From Pseudomonas sp. PDM04 (GTDB lineage Bacteria > Pseudomonadota > Gammaproteobacteria > Pseudomonadales > Pseudomonadaceae): a stretch of DNA of 64,000 nt. The DNA lies in contig NZ_JACVAI010000002.1 in assembly GCF_014851765.1 (NCBI RefSeq), positions 1,051,573 through 1,115,572 on the forward strand. Reading direction: 5' to 3'. A program made the translations under genes and the position numbers. The notes below the pieces were generated by a model, which did no database searches, had not been told where the DNA came from, and saw only the letters and a list, made by a program, of their open reading frames with translations. The stretch's first letter is position 1. Each line of letters begins with the position of its first letter. Positions 1 to 8,958 of the stretch are shown piece after piece.

Positions 1-15
1 TTCAGGGCATTTCAC

Positions 16-57
16 AAAGCGATGCCGATACAGGCTTATTTTGTATCACATCGCTTT
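16..57. promoter_or_regulatory. Inverted repeat upstream of paaF, probable operator
   Basis: A perfect 9-bp inverted repeat, AAAGCGATG (16-24) and CATCGCTTT (49-57), encloses a second one, GATACA (27-32) and TGTATC (42-47), with almost the same centre. Further GTATCAC words occur at 81-87 and 251-257. The same arm sequence recurs before paaA (6779-6842), so both paa promoters probably answer to one regulator, with PaaX the obvious candidate. The regulator assignment is inference. No gene was recognised between 1 and 351. Confidence 0.5.
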
Positions 58-351
58 TGATAGGACAAAGCCAAAAAATCGTATCACTTGTGAATCCCGC
101 GCTCGCGCCGACGAAACCACCCCCTAAAAACAGGCTTAAACCCCAATAAACAAGCCAATCTACGGTTACAACGAACCCCATAAGCGTATCCATGAAAATC
201 AGAATTTCGACCAATAAGACACATTAAATGAACTTTTTATTTGCATTTACGTATCACGTTGTAGGTATACTCGGGCAAAACCGGCCCCTATCGAGCCGAT
301 CCAACAATGAGCCGGCACTGCAGCCGAGCGTGCACCGTGAGGGCATCCGCC

Positions 352-1125
352 ATGCCTCTAACCCTTGCCGTCGATTTCATCGAGCCGGGCGTTCGCCTGA
401 TCACCCTGCAACGTCCACAAGCGTTGAACGCACTGAACACCGAGTTGCTCGGCGAGCTGGCCGACGAACTGAACGCCGCCCAGGCTGACGCCGACACCCG
501 CGTCGTGGTCCTGACCGGCAGCCGCAAGGCCTTCGCCGCCGGCGCCGACATCAAGGAAATGGCCGAGCGCAATCTGGTGGGCATCCTCGACGACCCGCGC
601 CAGGCCTCCTGGCACACCATCACCCGCTTCAACAAACCGCTGATCGCCGCCGTCAACGGCTTCGCCCTCGGCGGTGGCTGCGAACTGGCGATGCACGCCG
701 ACATCATCATTGCCGGCGAAGACGCCCGTTTCGGTCAGCCGGAAATCAACCTGGGGATCATGCCCGGCGCCGGTGGCACCCAACGCCTGTTGCGCGCGGT
801 CGGCAAATCCATGGCCATGCAGATGGTCCTGACCGGCGAACCGATCGACGCCCGCCACGCCCAGCGTGCCGGGCTGGTCAGCGAAGTGACGCAACCGGAA
901 CTCACCGTCGAGCGCGCCCTGCAGATCGCCCGCAGCATCGCCCGCAAAGCACCGCTGGCGGTGCGCCTGGCCAAGGAAGCGCTGCTCAAGGCGATGGACA
1001 CCGACCTGGCCAGCGGCCTGCGCTTCGAGCGCCACGCCTTCACCGTGCTGGCCGGCACCCGCGACCGCGACGAAGGCATCGCGGCGTTCCAGGAAAAACG
1101 CACGCCGACCTTTACCGGCCAGTGA
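352..1125 (+). CDS. paaF: 2,3-dehydroadipyl-CoA hydratase PaaF
   Basis: Crotonase-fold enoyl-CoA hydratase of 257 residues for the lower phenylacetate pathway; it hydrates 2,3-dehydroadipyl-CoA to 3-hydroxyadipyl-CoA in the cytoplasm. The sequence shows the crotonase oxyanion-hole segments FAAGADIKEMAE and ALGGGCELAM and the run PEINLGIMPGAGGTQRL with the usual catalytic glutamate region. It resembles E. coli PaaF along its whole length, ending in an EKRTPTFTG-type tail. The ATG at 352 is preferred because a GTGAGGG ribosome-binding site lies just upstream and homologues start MP-x-TLAVDF; the frame is open further upstream. It is the first gene of paaFGHIJK. PaaG, the neighbouring paralogue, is distinguished by its FCAGQDLSDRN motif. 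Confidence 0.93.
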   Translation: MPLTLAVDFIEPGVRLITLQRPQALNALNTELLGELADELNAAQADADTRVVVLTGSRKAFAAGADIKEMAERNLVGILDDPRQASWHTITRFNKPLIAAVNGFALGGGCELAMHADIIIAGEDARFGQPEINLGIMPGAGGTQRLLRAVGKSMAMQMVLTGEPIDARHAQRAGLVSEVTQPELTVERALQIARSIARKAPLAVRLAKEALLKAMDTDLASGLRFERHAFTVLAGTRDRDEGIAAFQEKRTPTFTGQ

Positions 1126-1164
1126 CCACCGAATTCGAACGACCTCTCAGAGAGCGCCAAGACC

Positions 1165-1956
1165 ATGACCTTCGAACACATCCTGTTTTCCATCGAGGCC
1201 GGCGTTGCCCTGCTCAGCCTCAATCGCCCGGACCAGCTCAACAGCTTCAACACACCGATGCATGGCGAAGTGAAAGAAGCGCTGAAACAGGTGCGGCAGA
1301 ACCCGGAGGTGCGCGTGCTGTTGCTGACCGGTGAAGGTCGCGGTTTCTGCGCCGGGCAGGACCTCAGCGATCGCAACGTCGCACCCGGCAGCGCCGTGCC
1401 GGACCTGGGCGAGTCCATCGAGAAGTTCTACAACCCGCTGATCCGTCAACTGCGCGACCTGCCGCTGCCGGTGATCTGTGCGGTCAACGGCGTGGCGGCC
1501 GGTGCGGGCGCCAACATCCCCCTGGCCTGCGACCTGGTTCTGGCGGCACGCTCGGCAAGCTTCATCCAGGCCTTTTGCAAGATCGGCCTGATCCCCGATT
1601 CCGGTGGCACCTGGACCTTGCCGCGCCTGGTGGGCATGGCTCGGGCCAAGGCCCTGGCCCTGCTCGGCAACCGCCTGACGGCCGAGCAGGCCGAGCAATG
1701 GGGTTTGATCTACCGCGTCGTCGACGACGCCGCACTGCGCGAGGAAGCCCTGACCCTCGCCCGCCACCTGGCCACCCAGCCGACCTACGGCCTGGCATTG
1801 ATCAAACGCAGCCTCAACGCCAGCCTGAGCAACAGCTTCGACGAACAGCTTGAACTGGAGCGGGACCTGCAACGTCTGGCCGGGCGCAGCGAGGATTACC
1901 GTGAAGGCGTCAGCGCCTTCATGGAAAAGCGCAGCCCACAGTTCAAGGGGCGCTGA
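1165..1956 (+). CDS. paaG: Phenylacetyl-CoA epoxide isomerase PaaG
   Basis: Crotonase-family protein of 263 residues that isomerises ring-1,2-epoxyphenylacetyl-CoA to the seven-membered oxepin-CoA, and also shifts a double bond lower in the pathway. Diagnostic features are the FCAGQDLSDRNV segment, whose aspartate is typical of PaaG, the VNGVAAGAGANIPLACD oxyanion-hole loop and LIPDSGGTWTLPRL. The C-terminal LERDLQRLAGRSEDYREG closely matches E. coli PaaG. It starts 39 bp after paaF and is followed at a 3-bp distance by paaH, so it is an internal gene of the operon. Confidence 0.94.
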   Translation: MTFEHILFSIEAGVALLSLNRPDQLNSFNTPMHGEVKEALKQVRQNPEVRVLLLTGEGRGFCAGQDLSDRNVAPGSAVPDLGESIEKFYNPLIRQLRDLPLPVICAVNGVAAGAGANIPLACDLVLAARSASFIQAFCKIGLIPDSGGTWTLPRLVGMARAKALALLGNRLTAEQAEQWGLIYRVVDDAALREEALTLARHLATQPTYGLALIKRSLNASLSNSFDEQLELERDLQRLAGRSEDYREGVSAFMEKRSPQFKGR

Positions 1957-1959
1957 GTC

Positions 1960-3483
1960 ATGACGGCTCTGGATAACCACGCACGCATCGCGGTGATCGG
2001 CGCCGGGGCCATGGGCGCCGGCATTGCCCAGGTCGCGGCACAGGCCGGCCATGCCGTGCTGTTACTGGACAATCGCCCGGGTGCCGCCGCACAGGCCATC
2101 GAAGGCATTGACCGCCAATTGGGCAAACGCGTCGAAAACGGCAAGCTGTCCGCCGAATCGCGCAGCGCGACCGTCGCTCGCCTGCAAGCCGTGCAAGACA
2201 TCGAAGCCTTGGCCGATTGCGCACTGATCATCGAAGCCATCGTCGAGAACCTTGAAGTCAAGCGCGCCCTGTTCCGCCAACTGGAAGAGATCTGCGGCGA
2301 ACACTGCATCCTGGCCAGCAACACTTCCTCGTTGTCGATCACCAGCATCGCCGCGCAACTGCGCCACCCGCAACGCCTGCTCGGCCTGCACTTCTTCAAC
2401 CCGGCGCCGGTCATGGCCCTGGTGGAAATCGTTTCCGGCCTGGCCAGCGATCCAGCCCTGGCGGCCTGCCTGTACGACACGGCCCGAGCCTGGGGCAAAC
2501 AACCGGTGCACACCCGTTCGACGCCGGGGTTCATCGTCAACCGCGTGGCCCGGCCGTTCTACGCCGAAAGCCTGCGCCTGGTGCAGGAAGGCGCGGCCGA
2601 CTGCCCGACACTCGACGCCCTGATGCGCGAGGCCGGCGGTTTTGCCATGGGCGCGTTCGAACTGACCGACCTGATCGGTCACGACGTCAACTATGCCGTG
2701 ACCTGTTCGGTGTTCGACGCCTACTACGGCGACACGCGTTTCCTGCCTTCGCTGATCCAGAAAGAGCTGGTGGACGCCGGACGCTTGGGGCGCAAAAGCG
2801 GCCATGGCTTCTACCGCTACGCCGAAGGGGCGCAGCGCCCACAACCGGCCTCCGTCAGCAGTGATCGCAGCGTGAGCACCTGTGTGCTCGAAGGTGACCT
2901 GGGCATCGCCAACGGCTTGATCCCGCGCCTAGTGGAGCACGGCGTCGAGGTTATCCGGCGCGATGGCCAGGGCCTGTTGCGCACGGGCGATGCGGTGCTG
3001 GCCCTGAGCGACGGGCGCATGGCGTGCCAGCGGGCCAGGGAAGACGGCCTGCGCAATCTGATACTGCTGGACCTGGCCGGTGATTACACCAAGGCCAGAC
3101 GACTGGCGATCAGTTGCGTCGCCGACATCGAACCTGCCGCTCTCGAACAGGGCATCGCGCTCTTGCAACAGGCCGGCTTCACCGTCAGCCGACTCAGTGA
3201 CAGCCCGGCGCTGGCGGTGTTGCGCACCGTGGCCATGCTCGCCAACGAAGGCGCCGACGCGCTGCTGCATGGCGTGGCCTCTGCCGCCGACATCGATCTG
3301 GCGATGCGCGCCGGGGTCAACTACCCGCAAGGCCCACTGGCCTGGGCGGACAGCATCGGCCTGGCGCACATCCTCAAGGTCCTGGAAAACCTGCAAGCCA
3401 GTTATGGCGAAGAACGCTATCGACCGTCGTTGCTGTTACGCCGCCGCGTCGCCGAAGGGAGGACATTGCATGACCAACCATGA
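1960..3483 (+). CDS. paaH: 3-hydroxyadipyl-CoA dehydrogenase PaaH
   Basis: NAD-dependent 3-hydroxyacyl-CoA dehydrogenase of 507 residues oxidising 3-hydroxyadipyl-CoA to 3-oxoadipyl-CoA. The Rossmann fingerprint GAGAMGAGIAQVAAQAG is near residues 14-30. The 3HCDH motif LLGLHFFNPAPVMALVEIV follows at about 140-158. A first C-terminal domain (RVARPFYAESLRLV, then HDVNYAVT) is followed by a second 3HCDH C-terminal domain at roughly 400-500, the duplicated architecture usual for PaaH. Its 3' end overlaps paaI by 14 nt, suggesting translational coupling. Confidence 0.94.
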   Translation: MTALDNHARIAVIGAGAMGAGIAQVAAQAGHAVLLLDNRPGAAAQAIEGIDRQLGKRVENGKLSAESRSATVARLQAVQDIEALADCALIIEAIVENLEVKRALFRQLEEICGEHCILASNTSSLSITSIAAQLRHPQRLLGLHFFNPAPVMALVEIVSGLASDPALAACLYDTARAWGKQPVHTRSTPGFIVNRVARPFYAESLRLVQEGAADCPTLDALMREAGGFAMGAFELTDLIGHDVNYAVTCSVFDAYYGDTRFLPSLIQKELVDAGRLGRKSGHGFYRYAEGAQRPQPASVSSDRSVSTCVLEGDLGIANGLIPRLVEHGVEVIRRDGQGLLRTGDAVLALSDGRMACQRAREDGLRNLILLDLAGDYTKARRLAISCVADIEPAALEQGIALLQQAGFTVSRLSDSPALAVLRTVAMLANEGADALLHGVASAADIDLAMRAGVNYPQGPLAWADSIGLAHILKVLENLQASYGEERYRPSLLLRRRVAEGRTLHDQP

Positions 3484-3919
3484 AGCCATGAACCTGGCCA
3501 GTGCTTGCGCGCAGGCGCTGTTCAAACGCGACACCGCCAGCCAGGCAATGGGCATGCGCCTGCTGTCTGCGGCGCCGGGCTGCGCCCGGGTGGGCATGAG
3601 TGTGCGCGCCGACATGCTCCAGGGCCACGGCACCTGCCACGGCGGCTACCTGTTCGCCCTCGCCGACTCGGCGTTTGCCTTCGCCTGCAACAGCTACAAC
3701 GAGGCCACGGTGGCCATCGGTTGCAGCATCGATTACATCGCCCCGGCGCACCTGGGCGACACCCTCAATGCCGATTGTGTGGAGCAGAGCCGTTCCGGAC
3801 GCACCGGCAACTACGACGTACGCATTGAAAACCAACTGGGCCAGCTGATCGCGCTGTTCCACGGCAAATCCTACAAAGTGCGCGGCACTGTGCTGACGCA
3901 GGAGACTCCCAATGAATGA
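3470..3919 (+). CDS. paaI: Hotdog-fold acyl-CoA thioesterase PaaI
   Basis: Hotdog thioesterase of 149 residues that hydrolyses ring-hydroxylated or stalled phenylacetyl-CoA derivatives and so returns CoA when the pathway blocks. The hotdog core appears as [23 protein letters not shown] around residues 54-76, containing the PaaI-type substrate-loop asparagine/aspartate region, followed by [13 protein letters not shown]. The ATG at 3470 follows a GGGAGGA ribosome-binding site inside the end of paaH. It overlaps paaJ by 8 nt. A second, more distant PaaI-like thioesterase is at 36717-37256. Confidence 0.93.
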   Translation: MTNHEAMNLASACAQALFKRDTASQAMGMRLLSAAPGCARVGMSVRADMLQGHGTCHGGYLFALADSAFAFACNSYNEATVAIGCSIDYIAPAHLGDTLNADCVEQSRSGRTGNYDVRIENQLGQLIALFHGKSYKVRGTVLTQETPNE

Positions 3920-5123
3920 TGCCCTGATCATCGATGCGGTGCGCACCCCGATCGGCCGCTACGCCGGTGCCTTGAGCAGCGTGCGCGCCGACGACCTCGG
4001 CGCGGTGCCGCTGCGTGAACTGCTGCGCCGTCACCCGCAGGTCGACTGGAACAGCGTGGACGACGTGGTGTACGGCTGCGCCAACCAGGCCGGCGAAGAC
4101 AACCGCAACGTTGCGCGCATGTCGGCGCTGCTGGCCGGGTTGCCGGTCAGCGTGCCGGGCACCACCCTCAATCGCCTGTGCGGTTCCGGGCTGGATGCCA
4201 TCGGCAGCGCGGCGCGGGCGATCCGCTGTGGCGAGGCCGGCCTGATGCTGGTCGGCGGCGTCGAATCGATGTCCCGCGCGCCCCTGGTCATGGGCAAGGC
4301 CGAACAGGCGTTCTCCCGTGACGCACAGGCCTACGACACCACCATTGGCTGGCGCTTCGTCAATCCGCTGATGAAAAAGACCTACGGCATCGACTCCATG
4401 CCCGAGACCGCGGAGAACGTCGCCGAGCAGTTCAACATCTCCCGCGCCGACCAGGATGCCTTTGCTTTGCGCAGCCAGCAGCGCGCGGCCGCCGCCCAGG
4501 CCAGCGGACGTCTTGCCCGGGAAATCGTCGCGGTCGAGATTCCCCAGCGCAAAGGCCCGGCCAAGGTCGTCGAGCACGATGAACACCCCCGCGGCGACAC
4601 CACGCTCGAGCAATTGCAGAAACTCGGCACGCCGTTTCGCGACGGTGGCAGCATCACCGCCGGCAACGCCTCCGGGGTGAACGATGGCGCCTGCGCGCTG
4701 CTGCTGGCCAGCCCGGCGATCGCCAGCCGCCACGGGCTGAAGGCGCGTGGCCGGGTGGTCGCCATGGCCACGGCCGGCGTCGAACCGCGCATCATGGGCA
4801 TTGGTCCGGTGCCGGCCACGCGCAAGGTCCTGGAACTGGCCAATCTCAGCCTCGCCGACATGGACGTGATCGAACTCAACGAAGCCTTCGCCGCCCAGGG
4901 CCTGGCGGTGCTGCGCGAGTTGGGGCTGAGCGACAGCGACCCGCGGGTCAACCCGAACGGCGGCGCGATTGCCCTCGGCCACCCGCTGGGCATGAGCGGC
5001 GCACGGCTGGTGACCACGGCCCTGCACGAACTGGAGGAACGCCAGGGTCGCTACGCCTTGTGCACCATGTGCATCGGCGTTGGCCAGGGCATTGCGCTGA
5101 TCATCGAGCGCCTGTCCGTCTAA
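3912..5123 (+). CDS. paaJ: 3-oxoadipyl-CoA thiolase PaaJ
   Basis: Thiolase of 403 residues cleaving 3-oxoadipyl-CoA to succinyl-CoA and acetyl-CoA; PaaJ also acts on 3-oxo-5,6-dehydrosuberyl-CoA. The nucleophilic cysteine is Cys90 in [12 protein letters not shown]. The other conserved catalytic blocks are [20 protein letters not shown] and [10 protein letters not shown] near the C-terminus. Family members are hard to separate from PcaF of the protocatechuate pathway by sequence alone; its place inside the paa operon, overlapping paaI, decides the name. Confidence 0.92.
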   Translation: MNDALIIDAVRTPIGRYAGALSSVRADDLGAVPLRELLRRHPQVDWNSVDDVVYGCANQAGEDNRNVARMSALLAGLPVSVPGTTLNRLCGSGLDAIGSAARAIRCGEAGLMLVGGVESMSRAPLVMGKAEQAFSRDAQAYDTTIGWRFVNPLMKKTYGIDSMPETAENVAEQFNISRADQDAFALRSQQRAAAAQASGRLAREIVAVEIPQRKGPAKVVEHDEHPRGDTTLEQLQKLGTPFRDGGSITAGNASGVNDGACALLLASPAIASRHGLKARGRVVAMATAGVEPRIMGIGPVPATRKVLELANLSLADMDVIELNEAFAAQGLAVLRELGLSDSDPRVNPNGGAIALGHPLGMSGARLVTTALHELEERQGRYALCTMCIGVGQGIALIIERLSV

Positions 5124-5124
5124 A

Positions 5125-5136
5125 GAATCGCGATTC
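5125..5136. promoter_or_regulatory. 12-bp perfect palindrome between paaJ and paaK
   Basis: GAATCGCGATTC is a perfect palindrome directly after the paaJ stop and about 87 bp before paaK. The 99-bp gap is the longest inside the paaF-K block, so it may hold an internal promoter with an operator. Function is inference only. Confidence 0.3.
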
Positions 5137-5222
5137 CCGGGGAGCCGAGAGGTATCCTTGGCGCATGCACTCAAAGCCCTGCTGCGGCGGGGCCGGAACA
5201 CAAAAATAATTCGAGTGAAGTT

Positions 5223-6548
5223 ATGAACATGCCAATTGCCAAAGCCGTGCTTGACCCTGTGCTGGACCCGCTGGAAACCGCCAGCATCGACGAGCTGCGT
5301 CAGCACCAGCTGGACCGTCTGCGCTGGTCCCTCAACCACGCCTACAATAACGTGCCGCTGTATCGTCAGCGCTTCGATGCCCTGGGTGTGCATCCCGACG
5401 ACATCAAATCCCTGAAAGACCTGGCGCAGTTTCCGTTCACCACCAAGAACGACCTGCGCGACAACTACCCCTACGGCATGTTCGCCGTGCCGATGCACGA
5501 CGTGGTGCGCCTGCACGCTTCCAGCGGCACCACCGGCAAACCGACCGTCGTCGGCTACACCCAGAACGACATCGACACCTGGGCCAATGTGGTTGCCCGC
5601 TCGATCCGCGCGGCGGGTGGCCGACGCGGCGACAAAGTGCATATTTCCTACGGCTACGGCCTGTTCACCGGCGGCCTGGGTGCGCATTACGGCGCCGAAC
5701 GCCTGGGCTGCACGGTGATTCCGATGTCCGGCGGGCAGACGGAAAAACAGGTGCAACTGATCAAGGATTTCCAGCCGGACATCATCATGGTCACGCCGTC
5801 CTACATGCTCAACATCGCCGATGAACTCGAGCGCCAGGGCGTCGACCCACACAAACTGGCCCTGCGTCTGGGCATCTTCGGTGCCGAGCCGTGGACCGGC
5901 GAACTGCGCAGCGCCATCGAGCACCGCCTGGGCATTACCGCGCTGGACATCTACGGCCTCTCGGAAATCATGGGACCGGGTGTTGCCATGGAGTGCGCCG
6001 AGACCAAGGACGGGCCGACCCTCTGGGAAGACCACTTCTACCCGGAAATCATCGACCCGGTCACCGGTGAAGTGTTGCCCGACGGGCAGATGGGCGAACT
6101 GGTGTTCACCTCGCTGAGCAAGGAAGCCCTGCCGATGATCCGCTACCGCACCCGCGACCTGACGCGCCTGCTACCGGGCACCGCACGCCCGATGCGCCGC
6201 ATCGACAAGATCACCGGGCGCAGCGACGACATGCTGATCATCCGTGGCGTCAACGTGTTCCCGACGCAGATCGAGGAACAGGTGCTGAAAGTCAAACAGC
6301 TTGCCGAGTGCTATGAGATCCATCTGTATCGCAACGGCAACCTGGACAGCGTCGACGTGCACGTCGAATTGAAGGCTGAGCATCAGCATTTGACCGATGA
6401 CCAGCAGAAGGCGGTGTGCGGGGAATTGAGCAAGCACATCAAAACCTATATCGGGATCAGCTCGCGGATCGTGCTGCAGCCGTTCCACTCGATCAAGCGT
6501 TCCGAAGGCAAGGCCTGCCACGTGCTGGACAAACGCCCTAAAGCATGA
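5223..6548 (+). CDS. paaK: Phenylacetate-CoA ligase PaaK
   Basis: AMP-forming phenylacetate-CoA ligase of 441 residues, the first enzyme of the pathway, which activates phenylacetate with ATP and CoA. It shows the P-loop-like SSGTTGKPTVVGYT at about residues 100-113, the YGLSEIMGPGVAMEC adenylate block near 242-256, and the C-terminal GRSDDMLIIRGVNVFPTQIE hinge. Length is normal for the family. An in-frame ATG two codons downstream is an alternative start. It is the last gene before a strong terminator, so the paaF-K transcription unit ends here. Confidence 0.95.
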   Translation: MNMPIAKAVLDPVLDPLETASIDELRQHQLDRLRWSLNHAYNNVPLYRQRFDALGVHPDDIKSLKDLAQFPFTTKNDLRDNYPYGMFAVPMHDVVRLHASSGTTGKPTVVGYTQNDIDTWANVVARSIRAAGGRRGDKVHISYGYGLFTGGLGAHYGAERLGCTVIPMSGGQTEKQVQLIKDFQPDIIMVTPSYMLNIADELERQGVDPHKLALRLGIFGAEPWTGELRSAIEHRLGITALDIYGLSEIMGPGVAMECAETKDGPTLWEDHFYPEIIDPVTGEVLPDGQMGELVFTSLSKEALPMIRYRTRDLTRLLPGTARPMRRIDKITGRSDDMLIIRGVNVFPTQIEEQVLKVKQLAECYEIHLYRNGNLDSVDVHVELKAEHQHLTDDQQKAVCGELSKHIKTYIGISSRIVLQPFHSIKRSEGKACHVLDKRPKA

Positions 6549-6565
6549 CTGCTGCACCCTTTTGA

Positions 6566-6591
6566 GCCCCGCTTTTGCGGGGCTTTTTTTT
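6566..6591 (+). terminator. Rho-independent terminator after paaK
   Basis: GCCCCGC (6566-6572), a TTTT loop and GCGGGGC (6577-6583), followed by eight T residues. It lies 18 bp after the paaK stop and separates paaF-K from the paaA operon. Confidence 0.93.
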
Positions 6592-6640
6592 GGCTTGCTG
6601 ACTGCCGCTCAAGGGGGATCAGGGTTGACTGGGAGGCCGT

Positions 6641-6733
6641 CATCGCGAGCAAGCCCGCTTACACAGGGAGTTGGGGAGTGTCGAGAAGTTGCAGCCACAC
6701 AAGCTCCCATGGGAGCGAGCCTGCTCGCGATGG
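6641..6733. repeat. REP doublet (REPIN) between paaK and paaA
   Basis: Two REP palindromes in opposite orientation: CATCGCGAGCAAGCCCGCTT at 6641-6660 and GGGAGCGAGCCTGCTCGCGA at 6711-6730, with about 50 bp between them. The core is the common Pseudomonas extragenic repeat. Confidence 0.85.
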
Positions 6734-6778
6734 CTGAGTGTCAGGCAACAGCGATGCGACCAACCCATCTCATCCTGC

Positions 6779-6842
6779 AAAGCGATACAAAAAACAAATA
6801 CGACACGTCATTTACTGTTTGATATTAATTTCTGTATCGCTT
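6779..6842. promoter_or_regulatory. Inverted repeat upstream of paaA, probable operator
   Basis: AAGCGATACA (6780-6789) and TGTATCGCTT (6833-6842) form a perfect 10-bp inverted repeat with 43 bp between the arms, ending 46 bp before the paaA start. The spacer is AT-rich and may hold the promoter. The arms match those upstream of paaF (16-57), suggesting shared control of both transcription units. Confidence 0.55.
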
Positions 6843-6888
6843 ATAAAGTTCTCCATGCCCTCGATCAGATTCAAGGCGGGAGACCCCC

Positions 6889-7878
6889 ATGTACGCACAG
6901 CTCGTAGAAACCGGTGTTAAGCGCATCAAGGACCTGTCGGAAATGTCCGAACAGGAACGCGCCTTCCAGGAAAAAATCGATTCGGAAATCAAGATCGAAG
7001 CCAAGAACTGGATGCCGGATGCCTATCGCCAGACGCTGATCCGGCAGATCTCGCAGCACGCTCACTCCGAAATCGTCGGCATGCTGCCCGAAGGCAACTG
7101 GGTCACCCGCGCCCCCACGCTCAAACGCAAACTGCAATTGATGGCGAAGATCCAGGACGAAGCCGGCCACGGCCTGTACCTGTACAGCGCCATGGAAACC
7201 CTGGGCGCCGATCGCGATGAGGAAATCGCCAAACTGCACAGCGGCAAGGCCAAGTACTCGAGCATCTTCAACTACCCGACGCTGAACTGGGCCGACATGG
7301 GTGCCGTGGGCTGGCTGGTGGATGGCGCGGCCATCGTCAATCAGGTGGTGCTGCAGCGCACCTCCTATGGCCCCTACTCCCGGGCGATGGTCCGGATCTG
7401 CAAGGAAGAGAGCTTCCACCAGCGCCAGGGCTACGAAATCCTCCTGACCATGATGCGCCACGGCAATCAGGCGCAAAAAGACATGGTCCAGGACGCGATC
7501 AACCGCCTGTGGTGGCCGGCGCTGATGATGTTCGGCCCCAGCGACGAACATTCGCCCAACAGCGCCCAGTCCATGGCCTGGAAGATCAAGCGCCAGAGCA
7601 ACGACGAACTGCGCCAGCGCTTCATCGACCAGACCATCCCGCAACTGGAACTGCTGGGCTGCACCTGCCCCGACCCGGACCTAAAGTGGAACGCCGAGCG
7701 GGGCCACTACGACTTCGGCGAGATCCAGTGGAGCGAGTTCTACGAGGTGCTCAAGGGCAACGGCCCGTGCAACACCGAGCGCGTCGCTACCCGCCGCAAA
7801 GCCATTGAAGACGGTGCCTGGGTGCGCGAAGCCGCCGTTGCCCACGCCCGCAAAAAACAAAACAAGAACGCCGCCTGA
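6889..7878 (+). CDS. paaA: Phenylacetyl-CoA epoxidase catalytic subunit PaaA
   Basis: Catalytic alpha subunit (329 residues) of the ring-1,2-phenylacetyl-CoA epoxidase, a bacterial multicomponent monooxygenase with a carboxylate-bridged diiron centre. Iron-ligand motifs are visible as [19 protein letters not shown] (about residues 88-106) and [12 protein letters not shown] (about 172-183), each a helical E-x-x-H element. The start follows a GGGAGA-type ribosome-binding site. It leads paaABCDE; PaaA and PaaC form the structural core, PaaB bridges them, and PaaE supplies electrons. Confidence 0.96.
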   Translation: MYAQLVETGVKRIKDLSEMSEQERAFQEKIDSEIKIEAKNWMPDAYRQTLIRQISQHAHSEIVGMLPEGNWVTRAPTLKRKLQLMAKIQDEAGHGLYLYSAMETLGADRDEEIAKLHSGKAKYSSIFNYPTLNWADMGAVGWLVDGAAIVNQVVLQRTSYGPYSRAMVRICKEESFHQRQGYEILLTMMRHGNQAQKDMVQDAINRLWWPALMMFGPSDEHSPNSAQSMAWKIKRQSNDELRQRFIDQTIPQLELLGCTCPDPDLKWNAERGHYDFGEIQWSEFYEVLKGNGPCNTERVATRRKAIEDGAWVREAAVAHARKKQNKNAA

Positions 7879-7906
7879 TCCGGCCACCTGATGTGGAGTA
7901 ACTGAA

Positions 7907-8188
7907 ATGTCCGAGTGGACCCTCTTCGAAGTCTTCGTGCGCAGTAAGCACGGCCTCAACCACAAGCATGTCGGCAGCGTGCATGCCGCCGACACCACCA
8001 TGGCCATCGAGAACGCGCGCGAGCTCTACACCCGGCGCAGCGAAGGCGTGAGCCTGTGGGTGGTGCCATCAGCCCTGATCACCGCCTCGTCACCGGACGA
8101 AAAGGACCCGTTGTTCGATCCGTCGGACGACAAGGTCTATCGCCACGCCAGCTTCTACGAGTTGCCGGCTGAAGTCGGGCACATGTGA
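7907..8188 (+). CDS. paaB: Phenylacetyl-CoA epoxidase subunit PaaB
   Basis: Small subunit of 93 residues of the phenylacetyl-CoA epoxidase, needed for complex assembly and not itself catalytic. Characteristic sequence WTLFEVFVRSKHGLNHKHVGSVHAAD near the N-terminus and YTRRSEGVSLWVVPS in the middle match the PaaB family. A TGGAG ribosome-binding site precedes the ATG. It sits 28 bp after paaA and 8 bp before paaC. Confidence 0.95.
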   Translation: MSEWTLFEVFVRSKHGLNHKHVGSVHAADTTMAIENARELYTRRSEGVSLWVVPSALITASSPDEKDPLFDPSDDKVYRHASFYELPAEVGHM

Positions 8189-8196
8189 GGTCGACC

Positions 8197-8958
8197 ATGA
8201 ACAACAAGACCGATCTGATCGAATACCTGCTGCGCCTGGGCGACAGTGCCCTGATCCAGGGCCAGCGCCTGTGCCAGTGGTGCGGCAAGGCTCCGGCACT
8301 GGAAGAAGAACTGGCGCTGATGAACGTCGGCCTCGACCTCGTCGGCCAGGCGCGCCACTGGCTCGAGTACGCCGCCGAGCTGCTGGATGACGGCCGTGAC
8401 GCCGATCACCTGGCGTTCCGCCGCGACGAGCGCGCCTATCGCAACCTGCTGTTGGTGGAGCAACCCAACGGCGACTACGCGGTGACCCTCCTCAAGCAGT
8501 TCCTCTATGACGCCTGGCACCTGCCGGTGCTCACGGGCCTGAGCCAGTCCAGCGATGAGCGCATCGCCGGGATCGCCGCCAAGGCCGTCAAGGAAGTCAC
8601 CTATCACCTGCGCCGCTCCGGCGAATGGGTCGAACGCCTGGGCGATGGCACCGAGGAAAGCCACCGGCGCATGCTCGCGGCCATCCCTGAAGTCTGGCGC
8701 TTTACCGTTGAACTGATCGCCGCCGATGACAGCGAGCAACGACTGTGCGAAGCCGGCATCACCCCGGACATCGCCACGACCGCCGCTGCCTGGCAAGCCA
8801 ACGTCGAAGCGATCTTCGCCAGCGCCACCCTGCCGGTGCCGACCGCGCCGAACTACTTCTACCTGGACGCGCGCAAAGGCCTGCACACCGAACACCTGGG
8901 CATCCTGCTGGCCGAAATGCAGTTCCTGCCCCGAGCGTACCCCGATGCAACCTGGTGA
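8197..8958 (+). CDS. paaC: Phenylacetyl-CoA epoxidase structural subunit PaaC
   Basis: Beta-type subunit of 253 residues. It has the ferritin-like fold of PaaA but is structural, pairing with PaaA in the epoxidase core. Family sequence includes NVGLDLVGQARHWLEYAAEL, FLYDAWHLPVLTGL and KEVTYHLRRSGEWVERLGDGTEES. The ATG at 8197 is chosen over an in-frame GTG at 8185 because GTGAGG just upstream makes a suitable ribosome-binding site. Its end overlaps the start of paaD by 14 nt. Confidence 0.94.
   Translation: MNNKTDLIEYLLRLGDSALIQGQRLCQWCGKAPALEEELALMNVGLDLVGQARHWLEYAAELLDDGRDADHLAFRRDERAYRNLLLVEQPNGDYAVTLLKQFLYDAWHLPVLTGLSQSSDERIAGIAAKAVKEVTYHLRRSGEWVERLGDGTEESHRRMLAAIPEVWRFTVELIAADDSEQRLCEAGITPDIATTAAAWQANVEAIFASATLPVPTAPNYFYLDARKGLHTEHLGILLAEMQFLPRAYPDATW

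Noticed and set aside
2..214. Open frame on the - strand encoding 70 hydrophobic residues upstream of paaF
   Set aside because: It runs through the putative operator region, has no clear ribosome-binding site and no family I recognise; probably chance.
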